From: Buddleja alternifolia
Lineage: Eukaryota > Streptophyta > Magnoliopsida > Lamiales > Scrophulariaceae
Reading direction: 5' to 3'
DNA length: 64,000 nucleotides
Assembly (NCBI GenBank): GCA_019426215.1
Contig: CM033397.1
Span: 29,452,480-29,516,479 of the forward strand
Shown here piece after piece: positions 24,840 to 36,212 of the stretch. Positions within the stretch are counted from its first letter, which is position 1; the number at the start of each line of letters is the position of its first letter. A model generated the notes under the pieces. It was not told where the DNA came from and ran no database searches. It was given only the letters and a program-made list of their open reading frames with translations. Position numbers and translations under genes: made by a program.

Positions 24840-24960
24840 CGAATGCAACTGAGCTTTACTTTGAGGCTGCTAATGAGTCTTACTTTGAGGCTACTCATGA
24901 GCTTGACTTTGAGGATGTTGATGAGCTTTACTTTAAGGCTACTTAGAGCTTGACTTCGAG
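24840..24960. repeat. Minisatellite, ~24-bp unit GAGCTTTACTTTGAGGCTGC
   Basis: Five degenerate units follow one another. On the + strand they would encode a repeated ELYFEA-type peptide. No gene context was recognised, so I read it as a repeat within decayed retroelement DNA. Confidence 0.7.
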
Positions 24961-25149
24961 GCTGCTGGTGAGATATCATAAGCTTGGGAATGCTCACAAC
25001 ATGTTTTGATCACAGCTAGCCCATGTTCCCGGGGCCTTTGTATAAGGTGTCCACACACTCTTGTGGAGATTTGTAGGGTTTGCTTCTTCTTGTAGACTTT
25101 GTTTGGTCACCTGCATATTTCATGTAATTTATGCTCGAATATTTCACAG

Positions 25150-25480
25150 GGATTCTTTAGTGCTTGGTATTTTACAAATTTTTTTTTGTTTTTTTTTGTG
25201 CTTGCTTGTTCGCAATGCTTCTTTTTGGTGCTTATTGTTCCACAAGGCTTTTTTTGGTGATTGCGTGTTTGCAAGGCTTTTTTTGGTGCTTGCATGTTCA
25301 CAAGGCTTCTTTGGTGCCTAGATTTTCGCAGGGCTTTTTGTTGGCCAGCTTTCGCATACAGGATTTCTTTCTTAGTGCCTGAATTTTCACAGGGCTTTTT
25401 GGTGCCCAGCTTTCTCATATAGGACTTCTTTCTTAGTGTCAAATTTTTCATAGGGTTTTTTTCTTCTTTTTTCTTTATGT
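25150..25480. repeat. Degenerate minisatellite (GGCTTTTTTGGTGCTTG family)
   Basis: Phrases of the type CAAGGCTTTTTTTGGTGCTTGC and CAGGGCTTTTTGGTGCCCAGC recur about every 30-55 bp. The minus strand reads as low-complexity TKKPCE-like peptide over 170 codons. I regard that as a by-product of the repeat, not a gene. Confidence 0.65.
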
Positions 25481-25619
25481 TTTGTAGGGCTTCTGCCTTT
25501 TGTTTGGATACCTGTTTCAGTGCATGTCCTTCCTTTCGGAAAGGCTTGCACATTTTCAATGTTAGCAGATTATGCAAATGACATAATGAATGATTATCAA
25601 GAAACATTGTCATTTCCAA

Positions 25620-26365
25620 GAATCACACGCATTAATACGGTGAACGAATAATATGAGTAAATGTAGATGCTTAGAAGATTGTACACATATATCTTGACAA
25701 ATAATTACTAAGAGGTATCAACACTTAGCCAATCGTATAAATGCCTTAACGCGTAATTATCAAGAAATAGCAGCATTTTAGCAAGTCGCATAAATGATTT
25801 AACGAGCAATTATCTAGAGATATCAGCATTTTAGCACATAAATAATTACTTCAATTGTGCGGAAGGATAATAAGAAATAAACATGCACATACTAAAATGA
25901 ATATGCGTAGGTACGGCGAAAGAAAGAAGTAAGAAAACTAACTTTTTTTTCTTTAGGCTCTCCCTAGTTCTGAATGTTCCAGGGCTGGACAGCTTTCTAC
26001 CCATTGACTAGAGTGTCCACTGTTCCGCAGCCTCATGGGTTCATTACACCCATATGCTCTGATGGATGATGATGCACTGTTGTATATCACTAACATCGCT
26101 TATATTTTTGCATCGAGTCTTCTGTGCCAGCTTTTGTAGTTGACTAGTGGTAGTTTGCCCTAATGCCTTTAGCTATAATGGCAGTCCCCTAGGGCTGGTT
26201 ATCACCTAATCCTTCAGGTCTTTCTCTTAGAACATGTTGTCATTTTTCTTTCACGAGAGGCTGTGTGAATGATCTCTTGCACAACGTTTCGTTTAGTATG
26301 TTGAATCTCATGGCTTCGTGTGGTATCCCCAAAAATTCGAGCTCTTCTTTAGGTAATTTTCCTTA
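25620..26365. other. Non-coding tail of the decayed gypsy region
   Basis: No gene and no clear LTR were found on this side. Two short similar phrases around AATTATCAAGAAATAGCAGCATTTTAGC repeat near 25700-25850. The missing 3' LTR and integrase of the minus-strand gypsy relic would be expected here but were not seen. Confidence 0.4.
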
Positions 26366-28690
26366 TCAGAGGTAGGTTAGGATTGAGCTTACCCAATCGC
26401 CAGCCTCCTCATCAACATTCAATCCATTGTAAGAAGTAGTGCTAGGCATGAACTGTACAGTTATTTGCCTTGTGTGACAATTAGTGAGAGCGCTGACCAG
26501 ATGGTCATGTAGATAGCTTTGCTCTTCTCGGATATGGGTATTTGTTGGATCTAGAAATTCTTGGATTGTCTTCAATTCTTCTATTTTTTAAGTACTCACT
26601 CATTTTGGTTTCTCTGGCTTCATATTGTCCATCGCCTTTGCAGGATACTGGAGAACCAGAATAAATCGTCAGGTGGCCCTAGCCTTTAATGTCATCTTCA
26701 CTTTGGTGACGAAGACTTCATATGCTTTCATTATTAGATGCTTTAAATTTGAATTCCTTGGCAGACTCCAACTTATCTCCTTCGGACATAGTTAGCACTA
26801 TTCTAGCTCCACTCTATGAGGATGTTATGGAGCCATCCATATGAAACGACCACATCTTTCTCTCTGGTTGGTTCGATGATATCTCTAATATAAAGTTAGC
26901 TAACGCTTGTGTTTTGATGGCAGGTCTTAAGGAGTCAGAGATGTAGAAGTCGCTTAACTCCACAACCGACTTGATCACTCTGCAACTTTTACTAGCATAT
27001 ATACACAAACCTCCATGTTCTGACCCTGTTGATTTCCACTCATTCTATCCATCAATTACATTGATATGTGGATCCACTTATGAGGCCAAAAGGCATTACG
27101 ATATAGCAATACACTCCAAAGAAAGCTATGAAACTAACTTTCTCTTGACCTCCAAGTGCGAGGGATACTTGATGGCATCCTTGTGCTACGGTCATCAAGT
27201 TTAAGAGCTTGCAGCTGGACGTTTAGTCCACTAAATGGTCTGCCTCCGAAAGGTGATGGCAGTCTTTAGGGCATGCCTTGTTGAGATCTCGGAAGTCTAT
27301 GTATATCCTCTACTTATTTTCATTTTTCGGAACAAGGACCGGATTAATTCTCCGCCCAGGAAATTGGATTTTTCTTACATGGCCAGTTGCGATGAACTTC
27401 TCTACTTCTTTTTTTATGATTTTATCTTTCTTGGGTCTAGAGTATCGCCTTTTTATCTTAACATCTTTAGTTGATGGAAATGCGTTGGGCTGATGGACAT
27501 CTATCAATTAGTCGATATCTACTAGGTCTTTAGATGAGACCAAGATAAGAGGTCCACATGCTTTGGGAGCAGACGAGTTAGGCAAGATAAGAGCTCGGGG
27601 TCCAGCTCTGACCCCATTCGAGCAATTTTATTGGGATCACCCGGTGTGAGCTCGACAGTGAGCAATTTCCTCCTTGACTTTAGCTTAGGTAGTACTTGCA
27701 TCCCCTTCTTCCCTTCGCTGATCTCCATTACTTCTTTTTCTTTGGTGTTTGACCTTTCAAGTTAGTGGATGTCCATATCAACCGCTCTTTCACCTATCTT
27801 TATATCTTTCACGTAACACTTTCGGGACATGTGTTGATCCTCATTTATCTCACCAACTTCTTCTCCAATTGGGAGCTTCATCTTCATATGATAGGTTGTG
27901 ATAAATATTTGAAAAACATATAGCGTAGGATTTCTTAGTATGGCATTGCATGCAGATCGCGAATTCACCATTGAGAAATTGATCATTCTGGTTTTTCTCC
28001 ATAGCTCATCTCCCAATGAGATAAGCAATTGTATTTGACCTAAGAAGTTATTTCTTCGTGGAACCAAATAGATTGGTAACTACCGGCTGCATCTTCTTAT
28101 CTCCACGATCCATTTGTTTATATACTGCATTGAATACCACATCTATAGAACTACCACTGTCAATGAATACTCGTCTGATGTCATACTTGGTGATCGTTGT
28201 TGTGATGACCAAGTTGTCATGATGAGGACGATGAAGTTAGTGTCTATCTGCAAGCCTATATTGAATGAGTGGTCATGTGCTTACGGCAGCTACTTCATCA
28301 CCAACCTCCTAATGGGATGGCTCATAGAGAGCTCTCTCACGAGCTCGACCTGCTCTATAGGGGACCCCGTTAGTGGGTCCTCCTGATATCATGCTGATGC
28401 AATTGGTCTTGGTCCCTATTGCTAGTTTGTTCATTTCAGATGAGATCTGAGGGGCCCTGAGAGTGTGGCTCTATTGCAAGCTGATTCTGCTCTCTTCCTT
28501 CATCGCGGTACCCCCACTGGCGGAGGACTTCTTTTGGATAGCCTGGTACTTTTCTCGTGGTCTTTGCATATAAGCTTCTGTAGGTATCTACTTTCAACTA
28601 ATCGTTCTATCTCATTTAGCAGGTGCCTGCACATGTTAGTTTCGTGACTGAAGCGTTTGTGGAACCAGCAATACTTGTTTGGCTTGAGGT
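26366..28690 (-). pseudogene. Degenerate Ty3/gypsy gag-pol relic
   Basis: Read on the minus strand, from high to low coordinates, there is a gag zinc-knuckle block with the pattern CWFHKRFSHETNMC (about 28620-28675) followed by HLLNEIERLVE. Next come a protease/linker block at 27762-28067 (contains SACNAILRNPTLYVFQ and TYHMKMKLP), a block at 27522-27728 (VELTPGDPNKIARMGSEL), the RT entry at 27310-27507 (KKEVEKFIATGHVRKIQFP), RT motif IDFRDLNKACPKDCHHL (about 27244-27295), and an RNase H block near 26830-26950 with HMDGS. The order matches Ty3/gypsy pol. The frames are separated by stops and shifts, and integrase was not recognised, so this is a dead element. Confidence 0.8.
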
Positions 28691-29228
28691 TGACAGGCTT
28701 TATACGAACTTTTCAAGGCCTTCTTCTATGGATATTTGGCATAACTTTTGCCAAGGCGTTGCCTCATTTGCATGTCCTCGAACCTTTCTATCATGTTGGC
28801 TTAAGGCAACTCCTTGACCAGGCTATCCTTGCCCAGAGAAACTATTCCCGATTCCTAGTATGCTTGCTCCAGCTATATCCTGGTGAGTTCCCCATTGAGT
28901 GATGATTTGCGGGTTGATGTTGACTCCGATAGTAGGATGGGACAACAACGGTGATGAAATGGCCATGGACGGTACAACTTGCGGAATAGGTGATACTTTT
29001 GGGATGGTGGTAGCACTAGTGGGATAGCTACTAGCAATGGTGCCTCCAGTTAGAAGTTGTAGTTCGAAAGCAATGAAGACAGCTGCAGCAAATATTTGTC
29101 TTCATTGATTTGGTGCCATTGCTTGGGCAGGTCATGCAATAGTGGTGAAAGTAACTCGCCTTGCTAAGTGGATTTCACAACGAATAACACAATGAATGAC
29201 AAAGTTTCTTGTATAACATGTGATTGGA

Positions 29229-29480
29229 GAGCTTGCGCAGAAGGCTAACAAATAGCTTGCACAACAGGCGACAACAAGTTGAGCTTGTACATCAGGTGAT
29301 GGAAGAGCTTGCGCAGCAGGGTACCAAATAGCTTGTACAAAAGGCGACAACAAGTTGAGTTTGTACATCAGGTGATGGGAGAGCTTGCGTAGTAGGTTGC
29401 AAAACAATTTGCACAACAAGTGACAACAAATTGAGCTTGTGTATCAGGTGATGGGAGAGCTTGCGCAGAAGGGTGCAGAG
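29229..29480. repeat. 76-bp minisatellite, four copies
   Basis: The word GAGCTTGCG(C/T)AG begins units at 29229, 29305, 29381 and 29458, giving periods of 76, 76 and 77 bp. Units also share GGCGACAACAAGTTGAGCTTGT and ATCAGGTGATGG. It lies between the gag block and the LTR of the gypsy relic. Confidence 0.85.
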
Positions 29481-30306
29481 GTGACAATAAGTTGAGCATG
29501 TGCATCAGGCGACTTCACTCTTTATCGGGATAGTAGGGGGACAGAACTTCCTTTCTAATTTGCCATTCCTTTCGTTAGGTGGTAGAATTATGTGTATTGA
29601 GAAAGCATGACGCATCACCACAAGTAAAGCCACTATTTCGCATGCTGAATTCAATCCAAAAAATCCCGGTACTCCAGCCTTCTCCCCGGTGAGTTGCATG
29701 AAATCCCAATTGTTATCTTCAGAAGTCAAATCACACGTTTTGGACTCAGATTTTCTTTCGTATTTGTGATCGCTATTTTGCAAAGGATACCATTCGAATC
29801 TGACTTTTCTTCCTTCTAAAAAGTTATAGATATGCTCATGATCGTTTCAGTACAACTTGCCTTGACAGAATCCAAGACTCATAACTCGACTTATGATTTG
29901 TGCACCGTAACTACGCAGTCCAGTCCGCTGCCGAAGTTCGTTGTATCTTCATGAACGTTTTCGAGTCTTCATACTTACAAAATGGGTATGAACGTCTTCA
30001 TAATAATTGTAGGTATTTGCCTTGGATTTCCATTCATATAATAATCACTGAGAATGAACGTATGTAACTCCAATATGTTGATATTTCCAAAACAACGCAA
30101 AATAGCCTAATTTGGTCGAAAGTCAAACTTTGCACTCCAAAACCCAAATCTCCAAATCAGGAAATGAAAAGGAGTGAAAAGCCGATTTGGGAGGTGGCTT
30201 GGTGGAATTTTGTCCAGGCAATTGCATAGAAACTTCTTGATTTTCTTCAAAATTCGTCATTGGAACTCACGTCTTCAACTCAGATTTTTCCACAGATGGC
30301 ACCATT

Positions 30307-30920
30307 TGATGCGGTTCGAAATCTACACCAAGAAATTGTGAAATTCAAACACGATTTGTATTTCTAATAAATGCGAAAAATCTAAAATATGAAAGTGAAT
30401 AATAATACTAGAGATAAACAGAAATACTGAAGAGAAAGAGATCTTTATTATTTCACTGTGTTCTTGAAACAAAATATAAAATTATAGGATTTTTTATTTA
30501 AAAATAAATGTCCAATACAAAAATGACTTTCTTGGTATTTAAAAGGCCTGATGGCCAATTTTCCCTTCCTTTTTTTGAGTTGTTGGCCGAGTTTTAGCAA
30601 TAAGGGGGGATATGGAGATCAACTCGCCCTTTTTATGGGATATTGATTGAGATTTAATCTGATCCATCCTTATCTTTTCGTCAGCTATGACTTAAAACGT
30701 CTTATCTAGCTATCCCTCACCTTCCTCGCAAGCTATCCCATTAGGCCATCAACGAGGTCCTTTATTAGGTTGATCTTCATGCGTACACCTAGTCTTCCTT
30801 ACAAGCTTCCTTTAGAATTCTTGGGCCTTACCCCCTATTTTTAGCCCAAATTATCATGGATTAATATGTCTCATACTTTCATGAGGTCCAATAATATAAC
30901 TGAAAATTACCGTTGTATCA
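30307..30920 (-). repeat. 5' LTR of the decayed Ty3/gypsy element
   Basis: In + orientation it runs from TGATGCGGTT to CGTTGTATCA, so it is bounded by TGAT and ATCA, the TG...CA pattern of LTRs. The adjoining internal base run, read on the minus strand, is AATGGTGCCATCTGTGGAA, resembling the TGGCGCC(A/G)TCTGTGG primer-site region of plant gypsy elements. The sequence immediately outside is GTACC, which opens copy 2 of the segmental duplication. No matching second LTR was found at the other end. Confidence 0.65.
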
Positions 30921-31830
30921 GTACCAAAAATGCAATTTTCCCGTGATGACCTAAAACAATTTGATCATAATTCACCTCGTCACAATCATAAGTAGAAATG
31001 TAGTACAAATTCACGTGAAATCCACTAAATGTAATTTTACGAGAGGTGTTCCAACGATTTCCTATGTGGCGTCATACCGTTTCACAAGATAATTTTGATA
31101 CTTCGCATTTCTTGGGGGTGGAATCTTTTTAATTATAAATCAATTCCCCAGAATGATCTAAATATTTCGATACTCTTATTTTGCTTAAGAAAAGGTGAAC
31201 TGTAATAAACTAAACTTTTAACCTCATAAATGTCTTATTTAAAGCTTAAAAATAGTTTTCCATTTTATCGATTTCTCCATCCTTTCCTTGTACTTTCTTC
31301 TTTATTTTTCCTCACCATTTTTTCTTCCTAGGCCAACAACGCAACCTCTCACCATTAATCAACCCTCTTCCTACATACAAAACCTCCTCTTACCAAGCCA
31401 TCGTCCTTTTCAACCTACATTACCGCCAGGTACCACTTGAACATACCATCGAATCAGAAGTTTTTAAGTTATACAAGCGAAGGTCTATATATTCAATAAG
31501 TAGGACATTATGGACCCTGTTTATTTGTTATATTGCCCAAACAAATATTATTAAAGGCCCAACGAAAGTGGGGCAATGAACTTATTTATTGAACTTAGAC
31601 AAGAGAAATTAGTTAATTTCTATTGGTCAAGGGGGTGAATCGGTTTGCCTATATATATTCACAAGGTGTAACTGCAATTTTCCCCATGACATATCCTAAT
31701 CACCCGAAAGATAATAATAAAATCACAAAAATTGCTGTGATATATTTTGAAAGTTGTAGGTCCAAATTAAACAAAAGCGGACATTAAAACTTGTTCCCAT
31801 GAAGAACGCTTTACGCTTGACATAGCCCTA
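30921..31830 (+). repeat. Segmental duplication, copy 2 (serpin upstream region)
   Basis: This is the counterpart of 23434-24690, with numerous substitutions and without the ~340-bp insertion. It begins with GTACCAAAAATGCAATTTTCC, the terminal bases of a TIR element also present at the start of copy 1. It ends just upstream of the serpin pseudogene at GAAGAACGCTTTACGCTTGACAT. Confidence 0.8.
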
Positions 31831-31998
31831 TTCACTTACTCTTAACCTACATCGAAATTCTGTCTGCTTGTAAATTCTCAGCAGCACGCAATGAATGCAA
31901 TTCGCGTCCTCCGTGTAGCTTCATATTTCTCCCGCCAGAACACGTACTATCACACCCTCAGAGCACGCACTATCAAACCCTCAGTTCAACAGAAAATA

Positions 31999-34481
31999 AT
32001 GGACCTCCGACAATCCATCGGTAACCATAACCACGTATTCTTATCACTGGCAAAGCATGTGATCTCCACCCATGCCAAGGACAAAAACCTCGTATTCTCG
32101 CCCCTATCGTTTTGGGTTTGATTGCTGCCGGATCCAAGGGCCCGACCCGAGACCAGTTGTTGGGCTTTTTCAAGTGCAAGTCTGCTGAGCAACTCAATTT
32201 GCTCTCGTCACAGCTCGTGACGCTGCTGTTGATTGACGGTGGGCCCTGTTTGTCCTTCGCCAACGGCGTTTGGGTTGATCAGAGTCTCACCTTGAAACCT
32301 GCTTTCAAAGATGTTGTGGAGAATGCTTACAAGGCTGCTCCCAATCATGTTGATTTTCAGACTAAGGTTAATTAGTTTCCTTTTCTCCCCTGGCTGTTAG
32401 TTTCTTGAAGTCTGTTTGTGTTCAATTCATGAGATATTAGGACATGTAGTAGTGTCCTAGCGTACTAGGTGTGATTGTTTAGAGGTCCGTGTAATTGTGG
32501 GGCAGTGTTGGTGGAGTTATTACATTTTGGAATGAATTCAGATAATCAAATCATATGGCTGTAAGATAAGTCTAAGCAGATGTTCTAACCATGCGAGTTA
32601 TAGAGAGTCTCAGATTAGTATGTAAATGTCTCGTACAAACATATAACAAACATTTTTCATGAGAGATCCTACAAATTTGTTTCTGTTATTCTAAAATCTT
32701 TTACCATTATTCCACTTAATTAATATGAAATAATAAACAACCATAATATTCAAATAAAGCCTGGAAACAATTTGATTTGAATTTTAAAAGATCTATTGTC
32801 AGATACTTTTGAACTATTCAAAGTTATAAGAACAAGTTCATTTCATTGAAAGATTGGCTGGTTTATATATCTTTTTCAATACTATGTGATTTTGTGGCCA
32901 ATTCTTATTTGAATTGTACTAGAAGCTAATGTTTGTTATCTTTTTTACTTGCCTACCAAATTTCATCAAATTTATATGTTATTTTCATCGACCATTTGTA
33001 TAGACTATATCATTGGATTTTTTGTTGCAACCCCATTTGTCCTACATATTAGGGAAAATTTCACTTTTGGTCCCATAACTTAGATTTTTTTCAATTTTGG
33101 TCCCATTGTTTACGAGTTTATCACATTGTATCCCATAATTTGTACTTTTTCTCAATTTTGGTCCCATCCGTCAATTTCCGTTAATTTCTAACGGAGAAGC
33201 CACGTGTCAGTTAGTTTTGGTCACTGTTCAAATTAAAGAAAAAAATTAATTTTTTTATATTGTCACTGTTCATCGTCTTCACAGACGATGAACAGTGACT
33301 TTTAATTTTTTTTTTTTTAAGGTTTGATTAACGGAGAACAAGTCAACTCTGTTAATTTTTGGACGGAAATCGTTAATGGGACCAAAACTGATAAAAATTG
33401 CAAATTATGGGATATAATGTGATAAACCCGTAAATAATGGGACCAGAATTGAAAAAAGTCTAAGTTATGGGACCAAAAGTGAAATTTTCCCTACATATTA
33501 TTGTTTCAACTTTCGCATTCTCCTTAACCAAAATTTAAAATTGTGAGTCTGTTTTTTCAAATTATCCGGATTTCTACGCTATCAGCGGGAAGATTAGATT
33601 CGTATTATTCGATAATGGTTACGTCTCTTAGTATATTTTGTAATTGAATGTATTTATTTTGAAAAAAAGTACTTGCTAATTATTGCGTCTGTTTATCTTT
33701 TATTATTTGCAAAGGCTGATGAAGTAAGAAAAGAAGTGAATACATGGGTTGAGAAGCAAACAAATGGTGTCATCAGAAAAATACTTCCATCTGGTTCAGT
33801 TGACGATGCTACTAGGCAATTATCTTTGCAAACGCAGTATATTTCAAAGGCGCCTGGAACAAAAAATTTGATGCATCAAGGACAAAAGACCACACTTTTT
33901 TCCTACTAAATGGCAGCTCAATCAAAGTACCCTTCATGACCAGCATCAAGAAGCAATACGTTTGTGCTTTCAAAGATTTTAAAGTATTGGGGCTCCCATA
34001 CGAACAAGGCAAAGATAAGCGTAAATTCTCAATGTATTTCTTTCTTCCAAATTTGTTAGAAAAATTCGGGTCAGAATCTGAATTCATAGAGCGCCACCTC
34101 CCTTATCAAGAAATAAAAGTTGGTGTTTTTCGTATACCAAAATTTAAAATAAATTTCGATTTTGAGGCTTCTGAGGTTCTCAAGGGACTGGGATTGGTGT
34201 TGCCTTTTTCGGGTGGAGATGGTTTAAGGGAGATGGTGGAGGAGTCGAGTGTTGGTAAGAATCTCTATGTTTCAAGCATATTTCATAAGTCGTTTATTGA
34301 GGTGAATGAGGAAGGCACGGAAGCTGCGGGTGCTACTATTGTTTGTTTTGATGGGTGTAGTATGATGATTGAGGAAAAGTTGGATTTCGTGGCTGATCAT
34401 CCATTTTAGTTTGTTATAAGAGAAGATTGGACGGGAGTGGTGTTGTTTGTCGGACAAGTGCTTAATCCTCTTGCTGATTAA
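31999..34481 (+). pseudogene. Plant serpin (serpin-Z type) pseudogene, two exons
   Basis: Serpins are suicide inhibitors of proteases; plant family members are about 390 residues with two exons. Exon 1 (from ATG 31999; an in-frame ATG also exists at 31891) encodes MDLRQSIGNHN and DKNLVFSPLS, then loses about 10 bp at 32109-32113, shifting frame. The next frame continues GLIAAGSKGPTRDQLL to HVDFQTK and ends at donor 32367. Exon 2 starts at 33715 (ADEVRKEVNTWVEKQTNG). A one-base loss near 33816 shifts the frame into FANAVYFKGAW. The rest reads well (GLPYEQGKDKRKFSMYFFLP, SSIFHKSFIEVNEEGTEAAG) up to FVADHPF, where TAG (34407-34409) replaces a codon; in-frame residues IREDWTGVVLFVGQVLNPL follow to TAA 34481. 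The reactive-centre loop after TEAAGA is shortened and lacks its usual small-residue hinge. Non-functional. Confidence 0.92.
33052..33491. mobile_element. MULE-like MITE in the serpin intron
   Basis: The ends GGGAAAATTTCACTTTTGGT and, inverted, GGGAAAATTTCACTTTTGGT are identical over at least 20 bp, and inverted similarity continues for roughly 120 bp. TACATATTA flanks it on both sides (33043-33051 and 33492-33500), a perfect 9-bp target duplication. The centre holds a perfect 16-bp stem hairpin (33262-33277 with 33284-33299, loop TTCACA). It is 440 bp and non-coding. Confidence 0.9.
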
Positions 34482-34871
34482 TGTAATTAAGGTGCATCGT
34501 ATGTAAGTATTACTAATACATAAATTTTATTCAATATTATAGTATTCCTACAATATCACTTACAATATCACATTTATTTATATTAGATGTCAATTTAAAT
34601 TCTTCTATTTATATTTTAGGAATATTGTATTCAAATTCTAATTCCTAAACTAAATAGTTAAATAATTGATACTCTAAAAATATATTTCTAGCAAATCAAA
34701 AAGCTATGTGCCTAAATGATATATTATGGAAATTCAAATAATATATTTTGGCAAATCAAATCTAGGGTTGTTGCACCTTTTAATCATTCCATCAAATTAA
34801 TTCCTTATAGAAGAGAAAATATATTTATAATATATATATAAAATTCGAAAAGGTGTTACAGGACACTTATA

Positions 34872-34911
<40 letters not shown>

Positions 34912-34952
34912 TTAAAAGAAATAGCAAAGTGGTTTCATGCCACTTTGCCTAG

Positions 34953-34987
<35 letters not shown>

Positions 34988-35660
34988 CTTTTTTTGAATT
35001 AGATTGCAAATCAAATTGTATTCTATTGCAATTTAAATCATATCTTCAAATGAAGGAAATAAATTGACAATCAAGTTGTTAAGACCAATCAAATTGCGCC
35101 ACCTCATCAAATAGTTATCAAATAGTTATGGCAAAATTCTCATTCCTACTACTATAAATAGGGATCCAAATTCAAGAATTCAAGACACCAAAATTTGAGC
35201 AAGAGAAAGAGACCAAGAAATGCGTTGAAAATTCTCTCTACTCAAATCCAAGAAGGCTCAAGGCGGCAATCAAGGTGTTTTGGTGTCAATCAAGGCGGCA
35301 ATTAAGGTGGTTTGGCTTCATTCAAGATGGTATTCAAGATGTTCATGGAGACCTTCAAGGCTTTTTTAGATAAATTCATCAAATAATAAAGTTTAATTCG
35401 TGATTACGGTGCTAAACCCATGAATTAATGTTAAATCAAATTTCAAGGAAGATCAAAGTGCTAAAATTCCTTCAAGAATTCAACATCGAAGATCAAATCG
35501 TTGAAGTGAGGAATCAGAGGAATTAAGTTAGAGATTTTGTATCCACTATTTTATTCAATTTAATAAATATTTATTTGTGCAACCTTTTCTTGTTTGATTG
35601 AATTGCATATATTTTTAATTTTTTTTCACACTCTGACCCGATAAATACTGGACGGCACAA
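34482..35660. other. LTR-like non-coding stretch with TA/GT microsatellites
   Basis: TA tracts lie at about 34870-34895 (followed by GT units) and 34958-34985. A promoter-like CTATAAATAGGGATCC at about 35153 is followed by many CAAG-rich phrases such as TCAAGGCGGCAAT repeated twice (about 35250-35310). These are features of a retroelement LTR promoter and leader, but no terminal repeats or partner copy were found. No coding region. Confidence 0.4.
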
Positions 35661-35689
35661 ACCCTAAAAAATTCCAAATAAGGAAAGAA

Positions 35690-35775
35690 AAGTCACAACT
35701 TATAACAGTTTGGAATTGAACTCAAGACCTCTTACATGAATGTGCACGCTGATACTACTAAGCTAACAAGCCTTG
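35690..35775 (-). mobile_element. Truncated SINE copy (head only)
   Basis: The reverse complement reads CTTGTTAGCTTAGTAGTATC... with a box-B-like TTGAGTTCAATTCC and then ATAAGTTGTGACTT. It aligns with the heads of the SINEs at 17696 and 36028-36212 but is more diverged and lacks the recognisable tail. Confidence 0.6.
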
Positions 35776-36027
35776 TGTAACTCTTTTCTCCTTTTGTATT
35801 ATAAAAAACAATCTTTATTTCATAAGTCCCTCTTAAAAATATTGTACATTTCAATCAAATATAGGAAACAACCATGCCAACCTTTGCAGAAAAATTGATC
35901 GGTACTCATTTTGGATTTTTAAAAAGGATACACTCTGAGGCCCTAGGCCCAATTGGACGGACATTTCATCTTTGAGAATTTCTTTTCCTTAAAAATAGAG
36001 AAAAGTATATATTTTTTTTTTAATTCA

Positions 36028-36212
36028 AGAGGGAGGGGATACCTACATATTTAATTCGACAAATTCGGGTTGATAGTTATAATTTTGAGTCATAAAGACT
36101 CTATCTAGCTCCATAAAGGAGGGAAGAGCCACAACTTGTGGCAGCCTAGATTCGAACCTAGGACCTCTCACATAAATTGGGAGGTGGATACCACTAGACC
36201 AACATGTCTTGA
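36028..36212 (-). mobile_element. SINE, same family as 17696-17895
   Basis: The reverse complement contains TGTTGGTCTAGTGGTATCCAC (box A), GGTTCGAATCTAGG (box B), CAAGTTGTGG, CTCCTTTATGGAGCTAGATA and GAGTCTTTATG, matching the + strand SINE near 17.7 kb across its whole length. Its A-tail appears here as a T run at about 36010-36022. Target duplications were not clear. Confidence 0.8.

Noticed and set aside
24698..24946. 82-codon frame with ELYFEA repeats
   Set aside because: It is encoded by a short minisatellite next to a duplicated non-coding segment; no start context or homology.
25107..25619. 170-codon minus-strand open frame rich in Lys, Thr and Pro
   Set aside because: It is produced by a degenerate minisatellite and is low complexity, with no family resemblance or gene context.
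29132..29480. Direct repeats that might suggest a CRISPR-like array
   Set aside because: The units are contiguous 76-bp tandem repeats without unique spacers, in a plant nuclear retroelement.
31891..31998. N-terminal transit peptide for the serpin from an upstream in-frame ATG
   Set aside because: Plant serpins normally start at the MDLR(Q/E)SI methionine; the 36-residue extension has no family support and the gene is dead.
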